From: Thermosynechococcaceae cyanobacterium MS004 | GTDB lineage: Bacteria > Cyanobacteriota > Cyanobacteriia > Thermosynechococcales > Thermosynechococcaceae | DNA: 43,726 bases | Direction of reading: 5' to 3' | Assembly (NCBI GenBank): GCA_022402525.1 | Contig: JAKRSB010000016.1 | Span: forward strand, 1 to 43,726 | In this document: piece after piece, positions 8,076-16,125 of the stretch | Layout: each line of letters opens with the position of its first letter | Numbering within the stretch: the stretch's first letter is position 1 | The notes under the pieces: model-generated | Databases searched by the model: none | Told to the model about the DNA's origin: nothing | What the model saw: only the letters and a program-made list of their open reading frames with translations | Translations under genes and position numbers: made by a program

Positions 8076-8857
8076 CTGACTGGGTGCTCTTGCTCCGCAT
8101 TGGTGGCCGGAAGAACGAGGAGTTGACCGTGGGCGCTGATTCCTTCTGTGCTAAGGATGAAGCTTTTGAGCTGCGCCTCATCCCCCAGGTCAAAACAGTG
8201 ACCGTGCAGATCCTGTAGCGGTAAGCCGCGTTTTGCATTGGGAGTGGGTAGCCATTCGGGGTGCAGCAGCATTAGGGCGTTGGGACGCGCTAGCACCAGT
8301 CCAGTTTTCAGGGAAATGGGGACGGCGGCTTTGCGAACTTGATCCCAGAGCTGGGTGCTGAGCTGGAGGTGGCTTTCGCTGAGTTGAATCTGAGGAGCCT
8401 GGAGGGCGAGAGTCTGCGATCGCAAGTTTCCACCAAGGGCATCCTCGATCTGCTCGCCGATGAGGGTGAGGAGTGCGTCAATGAGCGCGTCCTGAAGCAG
8501 CCCTGAATGGAGGGATGACTGTACATCGTCTGGGCTAAGCTGCACCGTCACCTCAACCGGAAGGGGGGCTATGAGCTGGAGCGCTTTGCCTTTTAAGACT
8601 TGACCAATATTAATTTGAATATCCTGGGCTGTGAGCTGAAGATGACTCAGATGAAGTCCTTGGTAGATCACCTGATGGGCCTCCAGGCTGAGCCGCGTAA
8701 TGAAGCCAGACAGTACCTGGCGATCGCCACAGTCTAGCTGCACCTCAAGCTTTGCCACAGACTCCACCTGCGATCGTAGCCAGAGGAATAAAGCAGGCTC
8801 TAGAATACGGCGAATTAGACCCCGTTGGGGGGTGGAGCGGCTGGACGACAACGGCAA
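8057..8857 (-). CDS. DUF2993 (LmeA-like) domain protein
   Basis: A 266-residue protein of the DUF2993 group, common in cyanobacteria and actinobacteria. The actinobacterial member LmeA binds phospholipid. It begins with a basic stretch and LIRRILEPALFLWLRSQVES, then alternating beta strands (KLEVQLDCGDRQVLSGFI, GLHLSHLQLTAQDIQINI, EVTVQLSPDDVQSSL) typical of the elongated lipid-binding beta sheet. No clear signal peptide is present, so association with a membrane face by the N-terminal helix is an inference. Its last codons overlap a 15-bp tandem repeat. Function unproven. Confidence 0.75.
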   Translation of the reverse strand: MPLSSSRSTPQRGLIRRILEPALFLWLRSQVESVAKLEVQLDCGDRQVLSGFITRLSLEAHQVIYQGLHLSHLQLTAQDIQINIGQVLKGKALQLIAPLPVEVTVQLSPDDVQSSLHSGLLQDALIDALLTLIGEQIEDALGGNLRSQTLALQAPQIQLSESHLQLSTQLWDQVRKAAVPISLKTGLVLARPNALMLLHPEWLPTPNAKRGLPLQDLHGHCFDLGDEAQLKSFILSTEGISAHGQLLVLPATNAEQEHPVRNSLNQ

Positions 8858-8945
8858 TACCGATAAACTCTACCCATCATAGGGTGCTTTAGCGGGGATT
8901 GAATGGGGATTGAATGGGCGCGTTACCGTGGTAGGATTTGAGTTA

Positions 8946-9115
8946 GAAAGGGAGTAGTGAGCAGCACAAGCTGCAGGGTCAGAGTCAACATACTGGTGAT
9001 GAGCCTGGTTCTGACCGCAATAGAGTAAACGTCTTGAGAAAGTAGCCGATCTGGTTCCCTTAGCGGGTCATCTTAGCGCTTCGACAAGATTTGTTTTTTA
9101 TTGGCACGAGACTTT
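8946..9115 (+). ncRNA. yybP-ykoY manganese riboswitch (probable)
   Basis: This leader lies upstream of a GDT1-type Mn exporter. Its 5' strand has GAAAGGGAGTAG and its 3' strand has CGAGACTTTC. They are the paired P1 ends expected for yybP-ykoY aptamers, usually AAAGGGGAGUAG and AAGACCUUU. Internal stem candidates include GGGTCAGA with TCTGACC (9018-9024). A GTGGGCT/AGCCCAC hairpin follows at about 9137-9174 and may be the expression platform. Family, location and downstream gene agree. No covariance search was run. Confidence 0.68.
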
Positions 9116-9208
9116 CACTGTGTTCACAGCATTGCTGTGGGCTAGGTGAGGTCTTAACAAACGTCCCAGCCCACAAACATCGCTTCATTGTTTTGTAGGG
9201 TTGGATAT

Positions 9209-9847
9209 ATGTTTGAGGCATTTACCTCTTCTTTGGTGCTGATTACCAGTCAAGAGCTAGGGGACAAAACTTTTTTTATTGCCATGATTTTAGCCATGCG
9301 CCATCCCCGGCGCTGGGTTTTTCTGGGCGCAATTGCGGCGCTGGCCGCCATGACGGTTATTTCCGTGGCGGCTGGTCATGTTTTGAGCTTTTTGCCCAAG
9401 TCCGTGACCCACTGGGCTTTCATTGTGCTGTGCTTTGGCTTTGGCTTTCATCTTTGCTGGCAGGCGAGCCGGATGACCCCCGCCGATGAGGCAGAACCCC
9501 TGGCTGAAGCAACGGCAGAAATTGAAACCTTTGAGCAGGGCACCCATCGACAGACCCTTCAGAAAACGGGAGCCTGGGTTGTTTTTCTGGAGGCGATGAG
9601 CCTGACTTTTGTGGCGGAGTGGGGCGATCGCACGCAGTTTGCGACGATTGCGCTGGCGGTGCAGCAAAACCCGATGGGGGTGGTGATTGGTGGGATTTTG
9701 GGGCACGCGATTTGTGCCCTGATTGCGGTGGTGGGCGGTCGCTGGGCGGCGGGACACATCTCGGAGCGCCTGATTACCTGGATTGGCGGGCTACTGTTTT
9801 TGTTGTTTGGCGCGATCGCCCTGGCAACAGGCAAGACAGGACTGTAG
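9209..9847 (+). CDS. mnx: GDT1/TMEM165 (UPF0016) manganese exporter, Mnx-like
   Basis: A 212-residue integral membrane protein with six predicted membrane segments arranged as two related halves. Each half carries the family's defining E-x-G-D-K/R-T motif: ELGDKT near residue 18 and EWGDRT near residue 134. These motifs form the cation site. In Synechocystis the homologue Mnx moves manganese out of the cytoplasm into thylakoid lumen or periplasm and protects against manganese overload. ATG at 9209 is preferred over TTG at 9188, because it starts directly at the first membrane helix as in other family members. The riboswitch-like leader just upstream fits manganese-induced expression. Confidence 0.9.
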   Translation: MFEAFTSSLVLITSQELGDKTFFIAMILAMRHPRRWVFLGAIAALAAMTVISVAAGHVLSFLPKSVTHWAFIVLCFGFGFHLCWQASRMTPADEAEPLAEATAEIETFEQGTHRQTLQKTGAWVVFLEAMSLTFVAEWGDRTQFATIALAVQQNPMGVVIGGILGHAICALIAVVGGRWAAGHISERLITWIGGLLFLLFGAIALATGKTGL

Positions 9848-9911
9848 AAAAGTTCGGCAGCTATAATGGCGTTCAGTCGGGGGTGCGCTAGATTGCTGCA
9901 CGTTACGTCTG

Positions 9912-12287
9912 ATGGCTGCGATCGCTCTGTTCTGCTGTGCCTATATTTTGGGGCTACTCTGCACGTCGCTTCCAGGGTACGGCTTGTGGCTGAGCGGGGT
10001 CTGGGCGGGTCTGGCGCTGATTCGTCGTCACTATGCCTTTCAATCTTGGATTCATCGCCAAACCTGGTTTCTACCGCAGTGGAGATCCTCTCTACCCAGC
10101 GCCCAACAGTTCTTGATTGCGGCACTTCTAAGTCTGTTCGCGGCTGGATATCTTCAACTTCGGCTCCCCCAGCCTGGTTTTCAGGATGTTAGTCGGCTGC
10201 TGCCTGCCGATCAAAATAGTCTGACGCTACAGGTCACTGGAACCATTGAGCGCCGCCCTTCTCTGACGCGCAGAGGGTCGGTGCAACTCTGGCTGGAGGT
10301 GCAAACGGCTCAGTTCCCGCAGGCCGCGCTCAAAGACCGCTCCCAGAAGGCGACGGGCAAACTCTACGTGACCTTGCCTCGCAAAGCAGCCAAAAACCTG
10401 GCTCCTGGTCAGGCTGTGACGCTTACGGGTCAGCTTTATCGCCCCAAGGGTGCCACCCGCCCCCGTGGCTACGACTTCAAGTCCTATCTGGCGCGGGAGG
10501 GTGCCTTTGCTGGCTTGAGAGCCACTCAGGCTGAGGTTCATTCCCCATCGGGCTGGACTGTTGGCTGGAGCGGTGGCGGGTTGCTGGGCTTGGCCATTCG
10601 CGATCGCATTGTACAATCGCTCATTCAAGGCACGGATGGGCGCACGGGGCCGCTCCTGAGTGCCTTGGTGCTGGGCAAAGACGCTGCCGATATTGCCCAT
10701 GACCTGAAGGATGACTTTATCCAGGCTGGGTTAGCCCATGCCCTAGCGGCTTCTGGGTTTCAGGTATCGCTCATTCTGTCCGCCGTCCTGACTCTGGGGC
10801 GATCGCTTCCGACTGCGCGACGGATGGGGGTCGGGTTTGGGGCGCTCCTGTTCTATGGGCTATTGAGCGGTGCAGAGCCCTCCATTGTGCGCGCGATTTT
10901 GATGGGCTGCGCCTCTTTGGTGGCGCTAGGGCTAGAGCGCAAGACCCGCCCCGTGGCGCTGCTCCTAATGGTGGCTGTTGTGATGCTGATCTATAACCCG
11001 CTCTGGATCTGGGATTTAGGCTTTCAGCTCAGTATGCTCGCTACCCTGGGACTCATGGTAACAGTGCCGCCCCTGATGGAGAGCTTAGACTGGCTCCCGA
11101 CTCCTGTAGCTTCTCTGGTTGCGGTGCCCTTAGCCGCTACAATTTGGACGCTGCCGCTTCAGCTTTATATCTTCGGTATTTTGCCGATCTATAGCTTGGT
11201 GGCTAACGTGCTTACGGCCTTATTGCTGTCTGTGCTGACCATTGGCGGACTCTTGGCAAGCTGTGGCGCTTTGCTGTGGCCGCTGTTGGGAAGCGGCCTA
11301 GCTGGGCTGCTATTTTGGCCCCTCCAGCTCCTGATTGCAATTGTCTCAGGCATTAGCCAGTTGCCTGGTCACGCCCTGGCGCTGGGTTCAATTTCGCGTT
11401 GGCAGCTCCTTGCGCTGTATGGCTGCATTGGCGGGGTATGGCTTTTGGGTAAAACCCAGTGGCGACTGATGATGGCTTTAGGGCTCCTGGTTTTGCTGGT
11501 GCCCCTGTGGCATGTGAAAAGCCAGCGTTTCTTGGTGACGGTGTTTGATGAAAGCCGCATTCCCCTGATGGTGATTGAGCGTCCAAACAGTACGGTGGTG
11601 ATCAACAGCGGCGATCGCCTCTCTGCCACGCAGTCTCTGCTTCCGTTTTTGCAGCGGGAGGGCATCAACCGGATTGACTGGGCGATCGCCACCGACAGTG
11701 TTTCTCTACAACAGTCAGGCTGGTCTGCCCTCCTCAGCCGTCTCCCCATTACCACACTGAGTCGCAGCATCCCCCAGGCGATCGCTCAGGCTGAATCTGG
11801 GCGATCGTCTCCCCAGCCTCAGCAGCAGATTGACGTTACCCTCCGCGAACCTATGACCCTAGGCGCATTGCGGATGGTGCTTTGGCGGGCACAGCCTACT
11901 ATTCTAGAGATCGATTTAGACGCGATCGCTCAAAGTGGGGGCGCTCAAAATGGGAGCGCTCAAGCCACCCAGCGCTGGTTGTTAGTAGACAACAGCAATG
12001 AAGCTGACTTTTCCGCTTGGCTCAGTACCGTCCAGCTTCCGCCCATTCGAGTTCTGTGGTGGACAGGTTCTTCGGTGTCGGCGCAATTTTCGGCACAGGT
12101 TTTAGAAAAACTTCGTCCGCAAACGCTCATCTTGTCAGCAAAGCGGCAAGACCCTACCGTGGTCTCCACCCTCAAGCAGCGGATTCCGCAGCTCTTTTGG
12201 ACGGCCCAGGATGGCACCCTCCAGTGGACACCGACCGGATTTAGCACAACGGTCAACCCAGGCGACAACAACCTTGCGCCTCTTTAG
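9912..12287 (+). CDS. comEC: ComEC/Rec2-family DNA uptake channel with degenerate lactamase-like domain
   Basis: A 791-residue polytopic membrane protein expected to carry single-stranded DNA across the cytoplasmic membrane during natural transformation. Order: N-terminal membrane segments; a soluble DUF4131/OB-like region (about 95-200); the Competence domain with GPLLSALVLGKD, then LAHALAASGFQVSLI, near residues 245-295; about eight more membrane segments to about residue 545; and a C-terminal metallo-beta-lactamase-like domain (about 545-780). In the last domain the metal signature HxHxDH cannot be found. The equivalent stretch reads DWAIATDSVSLQQSGW, so nuclease activity is unlikely. An inserted GGAQNGSAQ stretch reflects a short in-frame DNA repeat at about 11937-11966. 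No other com genes are in the window. Confidence 0.88.
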   Translation: MAAIALFCCAYILGLLCTSLPGYGLWLSGVWAGLALIRRHYAFQSWIHRQTWFLPQWRSSLPSAQQFLIAALLSLFAAGYLQLRLPQPGFQDVSRLLPADQNSLTLQVTGTIERRPSLTRRGSVQLWLEVQTAQFPQAALKDRSQKATGKLYVTLPRKAAKNLAPGQAVTLTGQLYRPKGATRPRGYDFKSYLAREGAFAGLRATQAEVHSPSGWTVGWSGGGLLGLAIRDRIVQSLIQGTDGRTGPLLSALVLGKDAADIAHDLKDDFIQAGLAHALAASGFQVSLILSAVLTLGRSLPTARRMGVGFGALLFYGLLSGAEPSIVRAILMGCASLVALGLERKTRPVALLLMVAVVMLIYNPLWIWDLGFQLSMLATLGLMVTVPPLMESLDWLPTPVASLVAVPLAATIWTLPLQLYIFGILPIYSLVANVLTALLLSVLTIGGLLASCGALLWPLLGSGLAGLLFWPLQLLIAIVSGISQLPGHALALGSISRWQLLALYGCIGGVWLLGKTQWRLMMALGLLVLLVPLWHVKSQRFLVTVFDESRIPLMVIERPNSTVVINSGDRLSATQSLLPFLQREGINRIDWAIATDSVSLQQSGWSALLSRLPITTLSRSIPQAIAQAESGRSSPQPQQQIDVTLREPMTLGALRMVLWRAQPTILEIDLDAIAQSGGAQNGSAQATQRWLLVDNSNEADFSAWLSTVQLPPIRVLWWTGSSVSAQFSAQVLEKLRPQTLILSAKRQDPTVVSTLKQRIPQLFWTAQDGTLQWTPTGFSTTVNPGDNNLAPL

Positions 12288-12343
12288 GGGTTTGGCAAGA
12301 GGGCTTGTCGTAAATTTTTTGGATAGCTTCTTGGAATAGCTTT

Positions 12344-12512
12344 TTGGTTAACGTGAGTTCGATGATGCACTTAAAGCCCCTCACCCCAAACCCCTCTCCC
12401 AAAGGCGAGGGGCTTAAGAAGCTTGATCTTTAATTGCTCCTCCTTCTCCCTAGGGAGAAGGAGGGTGGGAGGATGAGGGGCGATTGTTTTTTGTCGAACT
12501 CACGTTTGGTTA
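12344..12512. repeat. 7-bp target-site duplication flanking MITE copy 2
   Basis: TTGGTTA lies directly before (12344-12350) and directly after (12506-12512) the inverted-repeat element. This marks the element's exact ends and shows it moved by transposition. Confidence 0.75.
12351..12505 (+). mobile_element. MITE-like inverted-repeat element, copy 2 (full form)
   Basis: A 155-bp non-coding element with termini ACGTGAGTTCGA and TCGAACTCACGT. Inside are a GCCCCTC/GAGGGGC inverted pair and a perfect 24-bp palindrome with arms CTCCTTCTCCCT. A 7-bp duplication flanks it. The copies at 4-136 and 37920-38073 share the same plan. No transposase gene is in the window, so it would have to be mobilised in trans. 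Confidence 0.85.
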
Positions 12513-12564
12513 GATCCTGTGGTCAGTATCCTGTCGTCCGTCCTTCAGCTCCAGCAGCATCCGG

Positions 12565-12593
12565 TTCACGATTCTAGCCATTACGAGTACAAT
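12565..12593 (+). promoter_or_regulatory. Promoter of tRNA-Ser
   Basis: TTCACG (12565-12570) and TACAAT (12588-12593) are separated by 17 bp. The -10 box ends 26 bp before the tRNA, giving a short leader. Confidence 0.6.
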
Positions 12594-12619
12594 AACCTCT
12601 AGACCGTATTCTCACTTTT

Positions 12620-12704
12620 GGAGAGGTGGCAGAGCGGTTGAATGCGGCAGACTCGAAATCTGTTTTGGGGCAACTCAACGGGGGTTCGAATCCCCCCCTC
12701 TCCG
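12620..12704 (+). tRNA. tRNA-Ser (anticodon CGA)
   Basis: An 85-nt class II tRNA. The acceptor arms GGAGAGG and CCTCTCC pair, and a discriminator G follows. The anticodon stem-loop is GCAGA-CTCGAAA-TCTGT, placing CGA at positions 34-36, so it reads UCG serine codons. A long variable arm and the T-loop TTCGAAT are present. CCA is not encoded. Decayed accessory DNA begins nine bases after its 3' end. Confidence 0.95.
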
Positions 12705-12712
12705 TTTCAAAG

Positions 12713-12957
12713 ATTCAAGGGCTATCCAGCCATTATCGAAGTGGTGTAGCTGATCTTGGCAGGGATTTTTCGCCCCGCGCTTTAAGTTCTGCACGGCGTA
12801 CAACCGAGCGGTTGGCTACTTTTTGAGCAAGGTGTTGCTAGCGTGGATTGAGAGTTTGCTGCGTTTTGAAACGGACGCTGTGAAAGTCAATTTGCTCATT
12901 TTTGTCAATTTGCTTATTTTTCCAGAGCGGCCAGGGGAGAATCGGGCATGGGATTGA
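12713..12957 (+). pseudogene. Remnant of PLD-helicase N-terminus (copy 1)
   Basis: The translation GLSSHYRSGVADLGRDF closely matches the start of the gene at 14111 (GLLSHYRSGVSNLGRDF). After a one-base deletion near 12770 the match continues in another frame with FCTAYNRAVGYF, then LRFETDAVKVNLLI. It then jumps to FPERPGE and stops. It is a frameshifted, internally deleted duplicate of the 14111 gene, lying directly against the tRNA-Ser 3' end. Confidence 0.75.
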
Positions 12958-12990
12958 CTGTTTTGGGCAGCGTTATCCTTGAGTTAGGCA

Positions 12991-13046
12991 AAGTCCCAAC
13001 GAGTTTTGGGTATACCGAGGTTTTGGAGGTAAGTCGGAATGGTTAG
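12991..13046 (+). pseudogene. C-terminal gene remnant (tail copy 1)
   Basis: It decodes, with a one-base insertion, to (P)NEF-YTEVLEVSRNG and a stop that overlaps the start of the Uma2 gene. The same tail occurs at 15168 and 16041. The parent gene is not identified; it may be the C-terminus of the PLD-helicase. Confidence 0.55.
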
Positions 13047-13686
13047 TACAGCACCCGTACCCCAGAAATCTGTCACTGACGAATGGGTTCAGGCAAGCTG
13101 GGATGAGTTTTTAGCTGTGGCAAATTCACCCAGCCTTGAAGCCTGTAGGTTTTACTACGACAACCATTCGATGAGGATTGAGATGGTTCCATTAGGTTCT
13201 TCCCATAGTCAGGACGATCCAGTGGTGTCACGAGTCATTAGTCTATTTGCAACGGTCAAGAATTTACGCATTAAGGAAATTGGCAATGGCAGCTTCCGCA
13301 AAACGGGGGAACAAGGATGTCAGCCAGATATTGCGTTTTACATTGGTGCAACTGTGCCGTTTCCGCCACGGGGCAGTGCGCCCATTAATTTAGACGAAAT
13401 TAATCCGCCTGCTTTGGTGGTTGAAATTGCCTCCACAACCTTGACGGATGATTTAGGCCACAAACGCCTGCTTTACGAACGGCTGGGGGTGCAGGAATAC
13501 TGGGTGGTGGATGTGGCGGGCGGACAAGTGATTGCTTTTGCCGTGGCGGATGGGGGCAGTCGGCAGATTCGGGAGTCTAAGGTGTTGCCGGGGTTATTGA
13601 TGGATGTGGTGGAAGAGGCGCTAAGGCGATCGCAAGTGGAGGATGATGGGACGGTCAATCGCTGGCTGTTACAAACCTTGACATGA
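13039..13686 (+). CDS. Uma2-family (DUF820) PD-(D/E)XK protein
   Basis: A 215-residue member of the Uma2 family, a restriction-endonuclease-fold group greatly expanded in cyanobacteria, with no settled function. The nuclease core is visible: SHSQDDPVVSRVI (helix with conserved His/Ser), GCQPDIAFYI with the catalytic-type Asp, and PPALVVEIASTTLTDDLGHKRLLYERLGVQEYWVVD, which supplies the E-x-(S/A)...K and strand elements. The gene appears intact. Its first codons overlap the stop of a decayed upstream reading frame. It is followed immediately by a truncated Rpn-type gene, so it lies in a fragmentary island. Confidence 0.85.
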   Translation: MVSTAPVPQKSVTDEWVQASWDEFLAVANSPSLEACRFYYDNHSMRIEMVPLGSSHSQDDPVVSRVISLFATVKNLRIKEIGNGSFRKTGEQGCQPDIAFYIGATVPFPPRGSAPINLDEINPPALVVEIASTTLTDDLGHKRLLYERLGVQEYWVVDVAGGQVIAFAVADGGSRQIRESKVLPGLLMDVVEEALRRSQVEDDGTVNRWLLQTLT

Positions 13687-13690
13687 GGAG

Positions 13691-14050
13691 GATGTAGGCC
13701 TTTCGAGGCAGGCGATTATTGAATTTGTGGAGACTATCATTGTTTATAAATTCACCCATTTGAGTCGCAAGGAGATTGAAGCGATGCTAGGGCTAAGCGA
13801 ATTAAAAAACACGCGGGTTTATCAAGAGGCTGTAGAGGAAGGACGCCAGGAGGGACGTCAGGAGGGACGTCAGGAGAGCCAACGAGAACTTATTGCCACG
13901 ATTTTAAGCAGCAGATTTGGCAATTTAGATCCGAGCCTACTAAGGATTGTTGAGATATTGGCGAATAAGCCGTCCTCTGAGTTTATGACTTCGCTGCTGG
14001 CGGATTCTCGTGAGGTTTTGATTGAAAAGTTTGGCCGATATTCTTCCTAG
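13691..14050 (+). pseudogene. C-terminal fragment of an Rpn-family (DUF2887-type) protein
   Basis: An open frame starting just after the Uma2 stop reads LSRQAIIEFVETIIVYKF, then LSRKEIEAMLGLSELKNTRVYQEA. It continues into a glutamate/glycine-rich coiled linker (EGRQEGRQEGRQE), followed by an ILSSRFGNLD tail. This is the C-terminal part of the cyanobacterial Rpn recombination-promoting nuclease / DUF2887 proteins. The PD-(D/E)XK catalytic half, roughly 170 residues, is absent. A GTG at 13727 could start a 107-residue product, but it would lack the nuclease core. The GRQEG repeat is encoded by a short tandem DNA repeat. Confidence 0.75.
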
Positions 14051-14110
14051 TGTTTATGGAGAAGGCTTTAGTTGAGCTAGGGTTGTTGCAAAAGCAGGGC
14101 AACAGCACAA

Positions 14111-15240
14111 GTGCCTGATTCATGGAATGGCGATTTAGCTAGACAGAGCCCTATTCATGGGCTATTGAGCCACTATCGCAGCGGTGTGTCTAATCTTGGC
14201 AGAGACTTTTTTGCTCCTTGCTTTCAGTTCTGTACGGAGTACAAACGCGCTGTCGGCTATTTTTCTAGTAAAGCGTTGCTGATGTGGCTTGAGGCTTTAC
14301 CGCGTTTTGAAACAAACGCCGTTAAGATTTATTTGCTCATTTCTCCTGAGCTTTCAGTGGAGGATCGGGCCGCGCTAGATAAAGCGATGGATGAGGGAGA
14401 GCGCCAAAGACTGAGGCAAATTACGGCAGATCGCTTAATTCAGGAGTTGTTGAGCGATCCAGCTACGGCTGAAGATCACAGATTTAAGCTCTTTGCTTGG
14501 ATGGTTGCCAATGAGCATCTGATTCTGCGGTTTGCGTTTCCAGAGCATGTTGAGCGCCCTGGAATTTTTCATGAGAAGATCGGCGTTTTTCAATTTCCCT
14601 GGGGCGATCGCGTTGCATTTACGGGTTCAGCGAATGAGTCTGAGCATGGTTATGAACGTAACTATGAATCCATTGATGTGTATCGAAGCTGGGTTGAGGG
14701 GGATCAGGAGCGCGTTGAAGTTAAGCGAAGTCAATTTGAGGAAGCCTGGTCAGCTCAGGCGATAGGGCTGAAGGTTTTACCTCTGTCTCCTGAATCAGCG
14801 GCTCTGATTCGGAGTGCAGCACCGGATGAAAAGCCAGTGATTGCCTTCAAGGATGTTTCTGATCGACCCACTGCGAAGGAAAATTCGGCGACCTATGATC
14901 CAGCCCATAGGGATTCTCTGTTGAATGGTTTTCCGAGTTTACCGAATGGGCTAACGCTACGTCCCTACCAACAAGAGGCGATCGCCAATTGGTTTGCGAA
15001 CAAGGGGCGAGGGATGCTCAAGATGGCGACGGGTAGCGCGATGAGGTGGCGGCGGAAATGGCGAACTACATTGGTAGGCAATACGTGCTGGTCTATAACT
15101 CGCCAAAACCAGATGTGGAACCTGATGCAATTTTGTTGGGGGGTGAGCAGTATCCGCTGTTGAGATCGAGCCCCAATGAGTTTGAGTACACTGAGATCAT
15201 TGAAGTGGAAGGGCGTGATAGCCTACATCAGACTAATTGA
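14111..15240 (+). pseudogene. Truncated PLD-domain DEAD-type helicase, fused to a remnant tail
   Basis: The first 312 codons encode a phospholipase-D-like domain (residues about 15-215) with His154, Lys156 and GSAN (172-175) of a single HKD-type motif. A helicase start follows: LRPYQQEAIANWF, then GMLKMATGS, where the Walker A lysine and the rest should come. Instead the sequence breaks. The frame ends at 15163 after unrelated residues. From 15046 another frame gives NYIGRQYVLVYNSPKPD and the NEFEYTEIIEV tail. An internal deletion with a frameshift explains this. The helicase cannot work; whether the PLD part is expressed is unknown. The original start is uncertain (GTG at 14111 is used here). 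Related intact proteins occur in mobile and defence-associated loci. Confidence 0.78.
15168..15212 (+). repeat. Tail copy 2 (NEFEYTEIIEV)
   Basis: This is about 80% identical at DNA level to the segment at 16041-16096 and similar to 12991-13046. It lies at the 3' end of the broken PLD-helicase. Confidence 0.6.
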
Positions 15241-15264
15241 CCAAACTCATGCAGGAGATAAGCC

Positions 15265-15504
15265 ATGAGTATTGCCCAGGCAGTTATTGAGAAATTGGAA
15301 ACGCTACCCCTGGAAAAACAGCAAGAAGTATTAGACTTTGTTGAGTTTTTGCAATCTAAATTCTCAAATAGCTTATCTTCGCTGATTTCTGACCAGCAAT
15401 CTGTTTCTTTTTTAGAAGCTGCAAGTGAATTCATTGGCTGTTTAGAAGGAGCAGGAGACCTTTCGACCAATCCAAAGTATATGGAAGGCTTTGGAGAATC
15501 ATGA
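15265..15504 (+). CDS. DUF2281-family antitoxin
   Basis: A 79-residue protein starting with the family pattern MSIAQAVIEKLETLPLEKQQEVLDFVEFLQ, which forms a paired-helix dimer domain. A less conserved C-terminal half (about 45-79) is expected to fold on the toxin. Proteins of this type lie directly before PIN-domain toxins. Here the stop overlaps the toxin start by an ATGA junction, the usual translational coupling of a VapBC-type pair. It appears intact, although the surrounding genes are broken. Confidence 0.85.
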   Translation: MSIAQAVIEKLETLPLEKQQEVLDFVEFLQSKFSNSLSSLISDQQSVSFLEAASEFIGCLEGAGDLSTNPKYMEGFGES

Positions 15505-15920
15505 GGCGGCAGATTTTGCTGGACACAGGGCCGCTAGTTGCGCTCCTTGACCGTCGAGATCGGTTTCATGAGTGGGCAAAGAGAGAATTAGCTGAGACGG
15601 CTCCACCACTGTTAACCTGTGAAGCTGTTTTGGCTGAAGCCTGTTTTCTCTTAAGTAACATTCATCAGGGACGGGAAACTGTTCTGGCATTGGTTCAGAG
15701 TGAGCGCTTGCAAGTTCCCTTCAGGCTTGGCGATGAAGCTTTAAGCGTGGGTAGTTTGTTAGTGCGTTACCAATCTGTACCAATATCATTGGCAGATGCC
15801 TGTCTGGTCAGAATGACAGAACAATATCCCCAAAGCCAAGCGCTTACCCTTGACAGTGATTTTAGAATTTATCGTAGAAATAGAAATCCAATGCTTCCCG
15901 TGATTATGCCTGAATCTTGA
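15501..15920 (+). CDS. PIN-domain toxin (VapC-like ribonuclease)
   Basis: A 139-residue PIN-domain protein predicted to cleave RNA with Mg2+ or Mn2+. The acidic site is complete: Asp8 in LLDTGPLVALLD, Glu in CEAVLAEACFLL (about residue 46), Asp in PISLADACLVRM (about 99) and Asp in LTLDSDFRIYR (about 118-120). It is coupled by a 4-bp overlap to the DUF2281 antitoxin. The pair may be what stabilises this otherwise decaying island beside tRNA-Ser. The RNA target cannot be read from sequence. Confidence 0.88.
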   Translation: MRRQILLDTGPLVALLDRRDRFHEWAKRELAETAPPLLTCEAVLAEACFLLSNIHQGRETVLALVQSERLQVPFRLGDEALSVGSLLVRYQSVPISLADACLVRMTEQYPQSQALTLDSDFRIYRRNRNPMLPVIMPES

Positions 15921-16040
15921 AGGTGATCGCGCTTGTACACCAGCCACACGCTGTTTTATTGCGGGGATGGGTCGGTGGAAGAGAGCAACAGTACGGCAAG
16001 CCAGCGGCAGCATACGGTTTAGGGCATGATTGTGTTCTGG

Positions 16041-16096
16041 CTAAGTTCCAATGAGTTTGAATACACTGAGATTTTAGAAGTAAGCCATGATGGTTA
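16041..16096 (+). pseudogene. C-terminal gene remnant (tail copy 3)
   Basis: It decodes to SSNEFEYTEILEVSHDG and a stop. The next bases (ATGGTTAGC...) resemble the start of the Uma2 gene at 13039 but hit a stop after ten codons. This suggests a former tail-Uma2 junction. The stretch 15921-16040 before it has no readable gene. Confidence 0.55.
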
Positions 16097-16125
16097 GCTC
16101 CCCAATGGAACCCAGGAGATGACGG

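Noticed and set aside
12351-12505. Simple transcription terminator of comEC
   Set aside because: The palindrome might terminate transcription, but the conserved ends, target duplication and two further copies show it is primarily a mobile element.
12626-12826. A 66-residue protein over the tRNA
   Set aside because: Its first half is the tRNA-Ser sequence itself and the second half is a frameshifted fragment of the PLD-helicase duplicate.
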